From Bacteroidota bacterium (GTDB lineage Bacteria > Bacteroidota > Bacteroidia > Flavobacteriales > Weeksellaceae), in contig JAEWZO010000028.1 in NCBI GenBank assembly GCA_023458415.1, forward strand, positions 34,811 through 98,810: a stretch of 64,000 nucleotides of DNA. Direction: 5' to 3'. Below, one piece after another: positions 18,198 to 28,158 of the stretch (position 1 is the first letter of the stretch; every line of letters starts with the position of its first letter). The position numbers and the translations under genes were made by a program. The notes below the pieces were generated by a model. That model was not told the origin of the DNA, did no database searches, and saw only the letters and a list, made by a program, of their open reading frames with translations.

Positions 18198-20060
18198 TTA
18201 TCTCCCTAAAAATATTAATAACACGTTGATGTCAGCGGGCGAAACACCGCTGATTCTTGCTGCTTGGGCAATTGTTTTTGGCTGCACTTTTTGCATTTTT
18301 TGTTTAGCTTCAGCGGACAGCGAAGCAATTTTACTGAAATCGAAATCTTCTGGAATTTTTATTGTTTCTAAACGGTTCAATTTAGCGACATTTTCCTTTT
18401 CTTTTTCTATATAACCTTTATATTTAATATTGATTTCCGCCTGTTCACGTACTTCTTCATTAAATTGGGTGGAGTAGTGCTCAATCACATCTATTTCATC
18501 AAGTTTTTTTAAAGTCATATTCGGCCTTGTTAATATTTGAGCTGCACGGTATGCCTGATCAACAGGGGAGGAGTCAATAGTTTCCAATATTGGATTAATG
18601 ATTCCCGGTTTCAATGAGGTTTCTCTCAGAAAACTCTCGAGCTCCTGACTTTTTTCAATTTTTTCCTGAACTTTTCTAAGTCTTTCCTCAGTTGCTAATC
18701 CAAGTTGATGTGATTTTTCAGTAAGTCGGATATCAGCATTATCCTGTCTCAACAGTAGTCTATATTCTGCTCTGGAAGTAAACATTCTGTATGGTTCTTC
18801 AGTTCCTTTGGTGATAAGATCGTCTATTAGAACTCCGATATATGCTTCATCACGGTTCAATATAAATTCTTCCTTATTATGAACTTTATTGTGTGCATTA
18901 ATTCCGGCAATAAGTCCTTGTCCTGCAGCTTCCTCATATCCTGTAGTTCCGTTGATTTGTCCAGCAAAATACAGGTTTTTAACTAGTTTTGTTTCCAGTG
19001 TATGGTGTAGTTGAGTAGGAGGGAAGTAGTCATATTCAATGGCATAACCAGGTCGGAAAACTTTTACATTTTCAAATCCAGGAATGTGTCGCATTGCTTT
19101 GATCTGAACTTCTTCTGGTAGTGAGGAGCTAAATCCATTCACATAAATTTCTACAGTTCGCCAACCTTCAGGCTCAACGAAAAGTTGATGTCTTGTTCTT
19201 TCGGCGAAACGGTTGATTTTATCTTCAATACTTGGACAGTAGCGCGGACCAATACTTTGTATAGTTCCGTTGAACATAGGACTTCTGTCGAATCCTTCTT
19301 TTAGAATTTCATGTACAGTTTCGTTGGTGTAAACTATGTGGCAACTCAGTTGTTTTGTGAGTTTTGGAGAATCAAGATAAGAGAATTTACCTGGATTTTC
19401 GTCACCTTTTTGTTCCTCCATTTTGCTGTAGTCAAGTGATCTTCCATCTACACGTGGCGGTGTTCCTGTTTTCATTCTTCCTGCTTCAAAACCTAAAGAA
19501 ACCAGCTGTTCAGTAATCCCAAACGCACGAGGTTCACCCATACGTCCGCCGCCAAGTTGCTTGTCACCTACATGAATTAATCCGTTAAGGAATGTTCCGT
19601 TAGTTAGTACAACCGATTTTGAACGTATTTGAATTCCGAGTGATGTAACTACCCCAACAGCTTTACTGTTTTCGATTATGAGGCTTTTCACCATATCTTG
19701 GAAAAAATCAAGATTTGGTGTGTTTTCCAATGCTAATCTCCATTCTTCAGCAAACATCATACGGTCGTTTTGTGTACGAGGTGACCACATTGCAGGACCT
19801 TTCGACAGATTAAGCATTTTAAACTGAATCGCTGATTTATCTGCTATTATCCCGGAATATCCGCCCATTGCATCAATTTCTCGTACAATCTGGCCTTTAG
19901 CTATACCGCCCATTGCCGGATTGCAGCTCATTTGACCAATGGTCTGCATATTCATTGTAACCAACATGGTTTTAGAACCTAGATTTGCTGCAGCCGCCGC
20001 CGCTTCGCAACCTGCATGTCCTGCTCCAACTACAATAACGTCGTATATTTCGTTAATCAT
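18198..20060 (-). CDS. mnmG: tRNA uridine-5-carboxymethylaminomethyl modification enzyme MnmG (GidA)
   Basis: 620 residues, full length. The FAD site is V-V-G-A-G-H-A-G-C-E-A-A at the N-terminus; Y-C-P-S-I-E-D-K and G-Q-I-N-G-T-T-G-Y-E-E-A-A-G-Q-G are also present, and a helical MnmE-interacting C-terminus ends the protein. With MnmE it installs cmnm5 at U34 of several tRNAs. The gene is bracketed by two parS sites. mnmG (gidA) lies next to the replication origin in many bacteria, which supports the nearby oriC call. Confidence 0.97.
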   Translation of the reverse strand: MINEIYDVIVVGAGHAGCEAAAAAANLGSKTMLVTMNMQTIGQMSCNPAMGGIAKGQIVREIDAMGGYSGIIADKSAIQFKMLNLSKGPAMWSPRTQNDRMMFAEEWRLALENTPNLDFFQDMVKSLIIENSKAVGVVTSLGIQIRSKSVVLTNGTFLNGLIHVGDKQLGGGRMGEPRAFGITEQLVSLGFEAGRMKTGTPPRVDGRSLDYSKMEEQKGDENPGKFSYLDSPKLTKQLSCHIVYTNETVHEILKEGFDRSPMFNGTIQSIGPRYCPSIEDKINRFAERTRHQLFVEPEGWRTVEIYVNGFSSSLPEEVQIKAMRHIPGFENVKVFRPGYAIEYDYFPPTQLHHTLETKLVKNLYFAGQINGTTGYEEAAGQGLIAGINAHNKVHNKEEFILNRDEAYIGVLIDDLITKGTEEPYRMFTSRAEYRLLLRQDNADIRLTEKSHQLGLATEERLRKVQEKIEKSQELESFLRETSLKPGIINPILETIDSSPVDQAYRAAQILTRPNMTLKKLDEIDVIEHYSTQFNEEVREQAEINIKYKGYIEKEKENVAKLNRLETIKIPEDFDFSKIASLSAEAKQKMQKVQPKTIAQAARISGVSPADINVLLIFLGR

Positions 20061-20079
20061 TCTTAACTGATTTTAGTAA

Positions 20080-20095
20080 TGTTTCACGTGAAACA
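20080..20095. other. parS: parS site 2 (ParB-binding palindrome)
   Basis: Second perfect TGTTTCACGTGAAACA palindrome, 19 bp upstream of the mnmG ATG and 1,905 bp from site 1. It sits where the mnmG promoter might be. Confidence 0.93.
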
Positions 20096-20209
20096 TAATC
20101 TATTAAAATTATAGAAAACCTCATTAAAGTCCCGATTTAAGCAATGTTTAAGCTCTTTTTATGAAAACAAAAAAGCGAGTGCGGAAAGCGGGACACAACT
20201 ACAAACAAT

Positions 20210-20617
20210 TTATCTCGCAGCCAAATAAAAATCTTCTTTACTTCGCATTAGTTGAACTTCTTCTTCTGTTTTATCTTTATAGCCACAGAGGTGTAAAATT
20301 CCATGTGCAAGTACCCTATGAAGTTCAGAATCAAATTCTTTAGACAGGGAACAAGCATTGTCTAAAATGCGCGGCAAAGATACAAAAATATCTCCCGAAA
20401 TCATTTTCCCCTTTACGTAGTCGAAAGTGATGATATCGGTGTAGTAATCATGCTGTAAAAAATCCTGATTTACTTTAAGGAGATATTCATCATCACAGAA
20501 AATATAGTTGATTTCTCCAGTTTTTTTCTGTTCTGAATGAATAATATTTTCCAGCCAGAGAAGGGTAGAGGAGGGAATTTTCAAAGGTTCAATATTTTCG
20601 AAATGTAAATGTATCAT
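20210..20617 (-). CDS. ybeY: Endoribonuclease YbeY (16S rRNA maturation)
   Basis: 135 residues. The zinc-binding signature H-x-x-x-H-x-x-x-x-x-H appears as H-G-I-L-H-L-C-G-Y-K-D near residue 110, preceded by D-I-I-T-F-D-Y. YbeY takes part in 16S rRNA 3'-end maturation and ribosome quality control. It is the last gene of the tdk-murF/alr-patatin-ybeY unit, 2 bp after the patatin gene. Confidence 0.93.
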   Translation of the reverse strand: MIHLHFENIEPLKIPSSTLLWLENIIHSEQKKTGEINYIFCDDEYLLKVNQDFLQHDYYTDIITFDYVKGKMISGDIFVSLPRILDNACSLSKEFDSELHRVLAHGILHLCGYKDKTEEEVQLMRSKEDFYLAAR

Positions 20618-20619
20618 TA

Positions 20620-22785
20620 TTAAAACCAGTGTCCTAGAATTACGCTGAGAACACCGTTGTTGTTATTGAGAGAATGGCTGTAATTCAGTTTAATCTGACC
20701 GAATGGCGATTTGTAACCAGCAGTAATTCCAACAGAAGATTCGGAAATGTGAATAATATCGTCGACTTTCTGATCCTCAAATATATTGGCGATAGCGAAA
20801 TGAGCTGTAACAAAATAGTTCCGGTAAACATTGAATTGGAAAGCATTTTGGGCTGTAAGGAGGTTTTTTCCTCCGATTTGTCCAAATTCATAACCGCCGA
20901 ATGATGCAAAATTATTGAGATTCTGCTCGAATATTCCACCAATCCTATACAAATAATAATGACTCACATTTTCTCCGGTCGATAGTCCAGCAAAAAATCC
21001 TAATTGGTAGGTTAACCACTTTGTTAAAGGAAAGTTGGCTTTCAAATCCGCTTTGATCTGCAGTGAGTTTCCTTCGTTTTCATCATCAAAAAGATCTAAC
21101 ATTTTTCCTTCTGCGTGTAAGTACCATCCTTTTTTAGGAAAATCCTTATCGTCTTGTGTATCAGTTTTTATGAAAACATACGGATTAATGAAATTTTCAG
21201 AGTTAGCGTAGTCGCCTTGAATACCAATTTTAGAATCATAGTAATCATGGCTTAAACCACCACCAATTGCATATTTATCTCTCCAAACAGACTGTAGAAA
21301 TACTTCGTTCCGGAACCAGTTCCACTTCTCAAAAATATTGGAATTAATATCTTTCAAATCAAGTGACATTCCGGAAGCGTACATTCCAAAACCCGGAATA
21401 TAGCCGTTATCAATAAAATAATTGAAATAATATCTTGGTTTATCGCCTACAACCAAATCAAGAGAAACTGTTGAATTAGGGAACAGCAAGCGTTTTGCAG
21501 TGGCGTTTACCAAAAGTCCTGTCTTGAAAAGTTCGTCATAATGAAGGCCAAACTTCAGAAAGAAACGGGTGTCGTCTTCGGTTACGGTAAGGTGAAGCAG
21601 ATTTTTATCGTTGACCCGTGTAATATCGTAGTTAATCAGCGTATAATTGTTGGTAGCGTAAAGTTTGTCAATCATTTTATTGATGGAACCGTACGTCTGA
21701 ACCGATGGCAATCGCAGATTCATTTTACCCAGAACGTAGTTTTCTCCAAAAATTTCGTTGTTCTGAAGCGAAAGACTGTCGATTTTGTAAACGTTGGAAT
21801 AGACAGTGTTAATCGGTGCACGAAGAACAGTTTCATCACGTTTCGGAAGTTGATTTAGTACCGGAACATATTCTTTGGCTTCCTGAAAACCTAAATCAAG
21901 TATTTTTTTCTTTGCGTCGTAACTTGTTGCATTCATACCGGTTAGATCGGGATGAATATTGATGTCAGTATATTTATATTGGTTCTGCGTTTCTTTCTGA
22001 ATCCCGAAATCAATCACCTGATTTAGAATTGAAATAACCGACTGCAGATCAGATCTGTCTGCTAATCCCTGACTTAAATCAACGCCAATCACAATATCGA
22101 TTCCTTTATCTTTCAATGGTTTTGAAGGATAATTCACGGTCATTGCGCCGTCAATATATAGAGAATCACCGATTTTCACAGGATCCATTAAACCGGGAAA
22201 CGCAGAACTCGCCATAATCGCCTGGACAAGATCTCCCTTTTCAAAAACTTCCATTTTTCCGCTCTCCAGGTTGGTTCCAATGCACATAAAAGGAATAGGG
22301 AGGTTAGAAAAGTCTTCTATTGTTGAAACGTTTTTAAAAAGTTCTTTCAGCAAATAAATATTTTTCTGCCCTGTAGAAATCGCTTTTGGTAAAACATTCA
22401 CTTTCCCGTCTTTTATCGGAACATTCAGGATGTACTTATCAACAGATTTGTTAAAAAAAGTAGATTCCCTTCTTGGTTTTTCGTTGGCGATAATGTTGTA
22501 AAAATCAGTTTCGAGAACTATTTTTTCAATTTCTTTTCCGGAGTAACCGGAAGCGTAAAGACCACCCACAATAGCGCCCATGCTTGTTCCGGAAATATAA
22601 TCGATTTTAACGCCTAAAGAATCCAGGATTTTCAGAGCTCCGATGTGTGCAAAACCTTTGGCTCCACCACCAGATAAGGACAAACCGATTTTTGGGTTCT
22701 TGGGAATAACAAAACTTTCTTTCACCTGCGCATTCAACTGAAAAAGGCAGAAAATAAAAACAAGTAAAAGGAGGCGTTTAAACAT
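20620..22785 (-). CDS. Patatin-like phospholipase with C-terminal beta-barrel domain
   Basis: 721 residues. A signal peptide (residues 1-20) is followed by a patatin domain: oxyanion motif G-G-G-A-K-G near 40, nucleophile Ser68 in G-T-S-M-G, and the Asp of D-G-A in the second third. The C-terminal half has POTRA/BamA-like beta strands ending in aromatic W-F. This is the RssA/PlpD-type layout: an outer-membrane-anchored lipase similar to type Vd autotransporters. It is embedded in the tdk-ybeY operon, 1 bp from murF/alr. Confidence 0.85.
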   Translation of the reverse strand: MFKRLLLLVFIFCLFQLNAQVKESFVIPKNPKIGLSLSGGGAKGFAHIGALKILDSLGVKIDYISGTSMGAIVGGLYASGYSGKEIEKIVLETDFYNIIANEKPRRESTFFNKSVDKYILNVPIKDGKVNVLPKAISTGQKNIYLLKELFKNVSTIEDFSNLPIPFMCIGTNLESGKMEVFEKGDLVQAIMASSAFPGLMDPVKIGDSLYIDGAMTVNYPSKPLKDKGIDIVIGVDLSQGLADRSDLQSVISILNQVIDFGIQKETQNQYKYTDINIHPDLTGMNATSYDAKKKILDLGFQEAKEYVPVLNQLPKRDETVLRAPINTVYSNVYKIDSLSLQNNEIFGENYVLGKMNLRLPSVQTYGSINKMIDKLYATNNYTLINYDITRVNDKNLLHLTVTEDDTRFFLKFGLHYDELFKTGLLVNATAKRLLFPNSTVSLDLVVGDKPRYYFNYFIDNGYIPGFGMYASGMSLDLKDINSNIFEKWNWFRNEVFLQSVWRDKYAIGGGLSHDYYDSKIGIQGDYANSENFINPYVFIKTDTQDDKDFPKKGWYLHAEGKMLDLFDDENEGNSLQIKADLKANFPLTKWLTYQLGFFAGLSTGENVSHYYLYRIGGIFEQNLNNFASFGGYEFGQIGGKNLLTAQNAFQFNVYRNYFVTAHFAIANIFEDQKVDDIIHISESSVGITAGYKSPFGQIKLNYSHSLNNNNGVLSVILGHWF

Positions 22786-22786
22786 T

Positions 22787-25231
22787 CTAATTTTTTATAT
22801 AAATTCTTTTTACACGGCGCGATATAGAAGTAAGAACTTCGTAAGGTATTGTTTTACAGTATTCTGCAAAATCTTCCAATGTTGGATTTCCGTTGAAGAT
22901 GATTACTTCATCGCCATCCTGTGCAGCGTCTTCACCGATATCAATCATCATCATATCCATACAAACATTTCCTACAATTGGGAAAATATTTTTTCCAATT
23001 CCTACATAGCCGTTTCTATTCCCAATCAAACGAGGAATTCCGTCTGCATATCCAACGGGAATTGTAGCTATTTTTGTATTATTCTCTGCTTTAAATTTAC
23101 GGTTGTAACCAATAGATTCACCTTTCTTAACCTCCGAAATTTGTGAAATAACAGTTTTGAAACTTACAGCATTGGTAAGATATTTTTTTACCTCCGGATT
23201 AGAGGAAACTCCAACCATTCCGATGCCGATTCGAACCATATCAAACTGATAATCAGTAAAATTGACTATTCCGGAAGTATTTAGAATGTGTCGGACCGGT
23301 TGGTATCCTAAACCTGAAATCAGCTTCTCGGAATTTTCAGTAAATATTTTTATTTGCTCTAAACTGTATTCATTTTCGCTGCTGTCGTCGGCTGAGGAAA
23401 GATGACTGAAAATCGATGCAACTTTTACGTTGTAACTTTTCAATTTTTGAATAAGGTCATCCAATTCATTTTCCTTAAAGCCAAGACGATGCATGCCTGT
23501 TTCCAGTTTAATATGAATAGGATAGCCCGACTGAATTCCTTTCTGTGTGAGTTGTTCTGCAAAAAGATCAAGAACGCGGAAGCTGTAGATTTCCGGTTCA
23601 AGATTGAAGTCAATAATGCTGCTGTAACTATGCTGCTCCGGATTCATTACCATGATCGGTGTTGTAATTCCATTTTTTCTGAGATCAACACCTTCGTCTG
23701 CATATGCAACACCCAGATAATCAATATGATGATGTTGAAGGAATTCGGCAATTTCATAACCGCCCAAACCGTACGAATATGCTTTCACCATCGCCATCAT
23801 TTTGGTTTCAGGCTTCAGTAAAGATTTATGAACGTTGATATTGTGAAGTATTGAATTCAAATTGACTTCCAAAACGGTATCATGTTTTTGTAATTCCAGA
23901 TGGCTTTTTACTTTATCAATCGCAAACTTTCTGGCTCCTTTCAACAGAATAAGTTCATTCTCAATTCGGTTTATCTGTTGATTTTCAATCAGTTGTTTTG
24001 TGTTTTCGAAGGTATACGTTTCCGAATTAAATAGTGCTGCATGCTTCGTAATTTCATCACCCACTAAAAAGATTTTGCTGAAATTCTGCTTGTTGGTAAG
24101 GTCTGCAACTTGTTCGTAAAGTTCATCTGAATTTTTTCCCTCTACGAAATCGGTAAGAACTAAACTTTTCTTTTGCTTTTGATATTCTTCAATAAACTGA
24201 AATGCAATCTTCAACGAATCTAAATCAAGATTAAAAGAGTCATTGATAATCAGATTATTACGAAGTCCGTTAACGCTTTCCAAACGCATTTCGATTGCTT
24301 TTAGCGCGTCAAGTTTTTCGATAATTTTCGAATTGTTATAGTTCAGTTCTTTCAGGACTGCAACAACGCATAAGGCGTTTCGTAAACTCGCTTCACTCCT
24401 CTGAATAATTTCAAGTTGAAATTTGCTGTTATGCGCAGTTATTTCAACCAGAGAGGTTTTATCTTTCCAATTGTTAGAAATGTAAATGTCATTATGATCA
24501 GAAAGGCCAAATGAGATTAGTTTTCTATTTGAATAAAGTTCTCTAATTCTCCTTTCAATCGTAGGATTATCACCATTATAGATTATCGACTCTGAATTTT
24601 TGAAAAGCTTTAATTTTTCTTCTAAAATTTCTTCTTCTGATGCGAAGTTCACTTCATGAGCATGCCCGATATGTGTTAAAATACCAATTTGTGGAGAAAA
24701 GATATTTTCAAGAATATCCATTTCTCCAGGCTTTGAAATACCTACTTCAAAAATTCCGAGTTCATGTTTTGGCTTGATTTGTAAAAGGGAAATTGGCAAG
24801 CCAAGTTGAGAGTTAAAACTTTTCGGACTTTTCACACATCGGAAATCCTCCCAGAGACTTTGGTAAAGCCATTCTTTCACAATGGTTTTGCCGTTACTTC
24901 CGGTGATTCCGATGGTTTTCAGTTGATAATGTTCCAGATGTTTTTTTGCTAATTTCTGGATGAAATCCATCGTATTTTCAACAATAAGCCAGGATTCGGC
25001 TTCCGTTTCCGGATGATATTTTTCGGAAATAATAACTTTAATACCCTTTTCAATTGCGGATTCAATGTATTTTTCTCCTGAATTTTTCGTTGTATTAATC
25101 GCCAGAAATGCAGTATCGGCTGCCGAAAATATCGTCCGGCTGTCAAAAGCAAGGTGTTTTACTGTGATATTTGCATCGCCAATCAGTTGTGCTCCTGTAA
25201 GGTCTGCAAGTTGTTGTGTTGTGTAATTCAT
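22787..25231 (-). CDS. murF/alr: Bifunctional MurF ligase/alanine racemase
   Basis: 814 residues made of two enzymes. Residues 1 to about 440 are a MurF-type ligase with P-loop G-I-T-G-S-N-G-K-T around 108-116. From about 445 on is a fold-type III alanine racemase with the PLP lysine in M-V-K-A-Y-S-Y-G and a Tyr-containing catalytic domain. MurF adds D-Ala-D-Ala to the muramyl tripeptide; Alr makes D-Ala, so both ends of the same step sit in one protein. This fusion is known in Bacteroidota. The start overlaps the tdk stop by 4 bp. Confidence 0.95.
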   Translation of the reverse strand: MNYTTQQLADLTGAQLIGDANITVKHLAFDSRTIFSAADTAFLAINTTKNSGEKYIESAIEKGIKVIISEKYHPETEAESWLIVENTMDFIQKLAKKHLEHYQLKTIGITGSNGKTIVKEWLYQSLWEDFRCVKSPKSFNSQLGLPISLLQIKPKHELGIFEVGISKPGEMDILENIFSPQIGILTHIGHAHEVNFASEEEILEEKLKLFKNSESIIYNGDNPTIERRIRELYSNRKLISFGLSDHNDIYISNNWKDKTSLVEITAHNSKFQLEIIQRSEASLRNALCVVAVLKELNYNNSKIIEKLDALKAIEMRLESVNGLRNNLIINDSFNLDLDSLKIAFQFIEEYQKQKKSLVLTDFVEGKNSDELYEQVADLTNKQNFSKIFLVGDEITKHAALFNSETYTFENTKQLIENQQINRIENELILLKGARKFAIDKVKSHLELQKHDTVLEVNLNSILHNINVHKSLLKPETKMMAMVKAYSYGLGGYEIAEFLQHHHIDYLGVAYADEGVDLRKNGITTPIMVMNPEQHSYSSIIDFNLEPEIYSFRVLDLFAEQLTQKGIQSGYPIHIKLETGMHRLGFKENELDDLIQKLKSYNVKVASIFSHLSSADDSSENEYSLEQIKIFTENSEKLISGLGYQPVRHILNTSGIVNFTDYQFDMVRIGIGMVGVSSNPEVKKYLTNAVSFKTVISQISEVKKGESIGYNRKFKAENNTKIATIPVGYADGIPRLIGNRNGYVGIGKNIFPIVGNVCMDMMMIDIGEDAAQDGDEVIIFNGNPTLEDFAEYCKTIPYEVLTSISRRVKRIYIKN

Positions 25232-25815
25232 TGCTGTTTTCTGGACATTTCTTCATTAAAAACGCTTCTGCTTACAGCTTCGTAACTTTCGGTTTCTCCA
25301 AGTTCAACAAGATCTTTGCTTTCAGTCGTTCTCATCGAATAGTGCGCGAGATTTCCGGTACGTCTGCAAATCGCATGAACTTTCGTTACATATTCTGCTG
25401 TGGCCATCAGGTTTGGCATCGGTCCGAACGGACGACCCAAAAAATCCATATCAAGTCCTGCTATTACAACACGCACGCCACTGTTCGCCAGCTGATTCGC
25501 CACATCCACAATTCCCTCATCAAAAAACTGAGCTTCATCAATCCCTACAACATCACAGGTTGAGCCCAACAGCAAAATTTCGTTGGAACTTTCTACCGGT
25601 GTACTGCGGATTTTATTGTGATTGTGCGAAACAACTTCTTCCTCATCATAGCGTGTATCAATCTTCGGTTTGAAGATTTCTACATTTTGGCCGGCCATTT
25701 CAGCACGTCTTAATCTGCGGATAAGTTCTTCGGTTTTTCCCGAAAACATCGAGCCGCAAATCACTTCCATCCAGCCGCTTTGTTTGGCGTGATTTATTGT
25801 GTTTTCTAAAAACAT
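25228..25815 (-). CDS. tdk: Thymidine kinase (type II), zinc site degenerate
   Basis: 195 residues. P-loop G-S-M-F-S-G-K-T (21-28), Walker B-like V-G-I-D-E-A-Q-F-F with catalytic Glu95, and a lasso region near 170-180. TK1-type kinases normally bind structural zinc through two CxxC-like pairs. Here only Cys150 remains (C-R-R-T), and the C-terminal pair reads V-S-R-S. It phosphorylates thymidine for salvage. It is the first gene of the tdk-murF/alr-patatin-ybeY unit, with a -7 box 30 bp upstream. Confidence 0.93.
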   Translation of the reverse strand: MFLENTINHAKQSGWMEVICGSMFSGKTEELIRRLRRAEMAGQNVEIFKPKIDTRYDEEEVVSHNHNKIRSTPVESSNEILLLGSTCDVVGIDEAQFFDEGIVDVANQLANSGVRVVIAGLDMDFLGRPFGPMPNLMATAEYVTKVHAICRRTGNLAHYSMRTTESKDLVELGETESYEAVSRSVFNEEMSRKQQ

Positions 25816-25844
25816 TTGTTAATTTAGCAGTAATATTGTAGAGT

Positions 25845-25852
25845 CAAAATTA
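25845..25852 (-). promoter_or_regulatory. Bacteroidota -7 box of the tdk operon (TAATTTTG)
   Basis: The reverse complement is TAATTTTG, 29 bp upstream of the tdk ATG. Confidence 0.5.
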
Positions 25853-25875
25853 CACAAATTTTAAGTAGATTAAAC

Positions 25876-26763
25876 ATGCAGAACGTTCAGGAGTTGCAGG
25901 AGAAAATATTTTTTGAAGTTCAGAGTATTCTGGAAAGTCTTTCAAAAATCAGTACAAAAGAAGAATTGCTCACTAAGCAGGACCTCTTTTCGGAAGTAAC
26001 CGACAGAATTGCTTTTTTGAGAATTCTGGAAAAAAACAAGGATAGCTTTGTGTCTGAAGAAACGACGCAATCATTTGATAATCAGGAAATAAACAATGAT
26101 TTTGATTTGAACGAAAGCGATGATGAGTACGACAATCAGCATGAAGATATACTTGAAGAAGAAGTACGTTTTACGAATGAACTGAATGACATTCAGGAAG
26201 ATGAAATTGCAGCGGAACCAGAAGATAAAGAACCGGAAGTAGAAGAAGTATTTTTCAATACTTCAAATACTGAATATGACGAAAACGGAGGAAAAATTCT
26301 TGAAATAGAGAAAGAGCAGGAAGTTACGGATGTGGTTCATGAACCGTTCGCAGAAACTAAGGTTGAACCTGTATCGGGAGATAAGAAATTTAAACTTGCA
26401 CATATCAAAGGCCTTAAAGCTGTAGAAAAAATTATTGCGGATGTTCCATTAGACGATCCAGAAAATGAAATTCAAATTGAGAAAGGTAGCCTTCTGAAAG
26501 CAAATGTTTCCACCGATTATATGGAAGCTGAAAAACCAAAACCTGAATTCCGGTTGGATTTGAATGACAAAGTGGCTTTCACAAAATTGCTCTTTAATGG
26601 AGACGAAGCTGATTTGAAATCAACTGTAGAAAAACTGAACAGTTTTGCCGATTTGGAAGACGCAAAAAGATATCTCAGCGACATTTATTACGAGAAAGAC
26701 TGGAAGAAAGTAGACGAGTATGCACAACGGCTGTGGATGCTTGTAGAGAACAAATTTCAGTAA
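25876..26763 (+). CDS. Acidic protein of unknown function with conserved-looking C-terminal domain
   Basis: 295 residues, no signal peptide or membrane helix. The N-terminus is helical (V-Q-E-L-Q-E-K-I-F-F). The middle (about 70-150) is a very acidic, probably disordered stretch of E and D. The last 70 residues form a compact domain: F-R-L-D-L-N-D-K-V-A-F-T-K-L-L-F-N-G, then an Asp/Lys-rich helix and W-x-K-V-x-E-Y-A-x-R-L-W. I recognise this tail as typical of Flavobacteriia proteins but know no function. It is 18 bp upstream of the Mur ligase gene and probably co-transcribed. Confidence 0.7.
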   Translation: MQNVQELQEKIFFEVQSILESLSKISTKEELLTKQDLFSEVTDRIAFLRILEKNKDSFVSEETTQSFDNQEINNDFDLNESDDEYDNQHEDILEEEVRFTNELNDIQEDEIAAEPEDKEPEVEEVFFNTSNTEYDENGGKILEIEKEQEVTDVVHEPFAETKVEPVSGDKKFKLAHIKGLKAVEKIIADVPLDDPENEIQIEKGSLLKANVSTDYMEAEKPKPEFRLDLNDKVAFTKLLFNGDEADLKSTVEKLNSFADLEDAKRYLSDIYYEKDWKKVDEYAQRLWMLVENKFQ

Positions 26764-26781
26764 GCGATAAACAGAAATTTT

Positions 26782-28158
26782 ATGATTAAAAACATCTCCG
26801 ATTTCCGGAATGTATTTTTTATTGGTGTTGCAGGAGTGGGCATGAGCGCCATTGCGCAATATCTGAAAGGAATCGGAAAAAATGTTTCCGGTAGCGACCG
26901 TTATTTTCATCCAGAAGAGTACAATAAAACCAAAGAACTTCTTGAAAAAGAAGGAATTGAATGTTTTCTACAGGACGGTAGTGGAATCACAGAAAGTACA
27001 GATTTGGTCGTGGTTTCTACGGCGATTGAAGATACGGTGTATGAAGTGCAGAAAGCCAAAGAACTCAATATTCCCATCATCAAGCGAAGCGAACTATTAG
27101 CAATTATTTCTGATAGTAAGAAAACAATCGCAATAGCCGGAACTTCCGGTAAATCCACAACAACAGCGATGTTGTACCAGATTATGGTCGATGCGGGCCT
27201 TGAACCAAGTATTATTTCCGGAGCCGGACTTACAAGAATTATCCGCGAAGGAAAAATTGGAAATGCCGCTGTTGGAAAAGGAGATTGGTTGTTAATTGAG
27301 GCCGATGAAAGCGATGGTTCCGTGGTGCAGTATCGTCCGGAAATAGGACTTTTATTGAATATCGATAAAGACCACCAGGAAATAGAAGAATTGATTGATT
27401 TGTTTTCCACTTTTAAAACTAACACAAAGGGTTTATTTATTGTAAATCAGTCAAATACGTTGGCAAGAACTTTGTCTGAAAACTCACAGCACGACTTTGG
27501 CTTTAAGAACGATGAAGCAAAGTTTAATATCACAGATTTTCAACAAAACGGTTTTGAATTGAGTGTTGAAATTCTAGGTCAGAAATTTCAGATGAATTCC
27601 ATAGGAATACACAGCGCAGAAAATGCAGCCGCTGCAATCGCTGTTGCCAATTTGGTTGGTGTTGATTTGGAAACCTGCGCAAACAGTCTGAAAAATTACG
27701 AAGGAATTTACCGTAGACATCAGATTTTGGGTGAGAAGAACGGAATTTGGGTAATTGATGATTATGCGCACAATCCTGCAAAATGTGCAGCTTCAATTAA
27801 AGCCTGTCAACCGTTAGCAGATAAAGTAGTTGCTTGGTTTCAACCTCACGGTTACGGACCGACCAGATTTTTGAGAAATGATTTTGTGGAAGAAATCTCG
27901 GCCGCGCTTCGACCGCAGGACGAAATCTGGATGAGCGAAATCTTCTACGCCGGAGGAACTGCTGTGAAAGACATCTCTGCAAATGATTTAATTGAAGATA
28001 TAAAAGACAACGGTAAGAAAGCCTTTTTTGTGGAACATCGTGACGAGTTTCAGGATAAAGTACGGCCACATTTAGGGGAAAACTCTGTTCTTCTTTTGAT
28101 GGGCGCGCGCGATCCAAGTTTGGAAGAATTTTGTAAAAATGTATTCGAAAACTTATAG
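26782..28158 (+). CDS. Mur ligase family protein, MurC/Mpl-like
   Basis: 458 residues with the three-domain Mur ligase layout. The UDP-binding Rossmann motif is F-I-G-V-A-G-V-G-M-S-A at the N-terminus, the P-loop is A-G-T-S-G-K-S-T-T-T (120-128), E-A-D-E-S-D-G-S follows and the C-terminal domain begins near 320. MurC joins L-Ala to UDP-MurNAc and Mpl joins a recycled tripeptide. The P-loop has S-G-K-S where MurC normally has H-G-K-T, so this is a divergent member, and an ordinary murC may exist elsewhere. It overlaps neither neighbour and directly precedes rsmI. Confidence 0.8.
   Translation: MIKNISDFRNVFFIGVAGVGMSAIAQYLKGIGKNVSGSDRYFHPEEYNKTKELLEKEGIECFLQDGSGITESTDLVVVSTAIEDTVYEVQKAKELNIPIIKRSELLAIISDSKKTIAIAGTSGKSTTTAMLYQIMVDAGLEPSIISGAGLTRIIREGKIGNAAVGKGDWLLIEADESDGSVVQYRPEIGLLLNIDKDHQEIEELIDLFSTFKTNTKGLFIVNQSNTLARTLSENSQHDFGFKNDEAKFNITDFQQNGFELSVEILGQKFQMNSIGIHSAENAAAAIAVANLVGVDLETCANSLKNYEGIYRRHQILGEKNGIWVIDDYAHNPAKCAASIKACQPLADKVVAWFQPHGYGPTRFLRNDFVEEISAALRPQDEIWMSEIFYAGGTAVKDISANDLIEDIKDNGKKAFFVEHRDEFQDKVRPHLGENSVLLLMGARDPSLEEFCKNVFENL

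Noticed and set aside
20161..20343. 60-codon plus-strand ORF between mnmG and ybeY
   Set aside because: It mostly lies antisense to ybeY, has no recognised motif and no promoter box.
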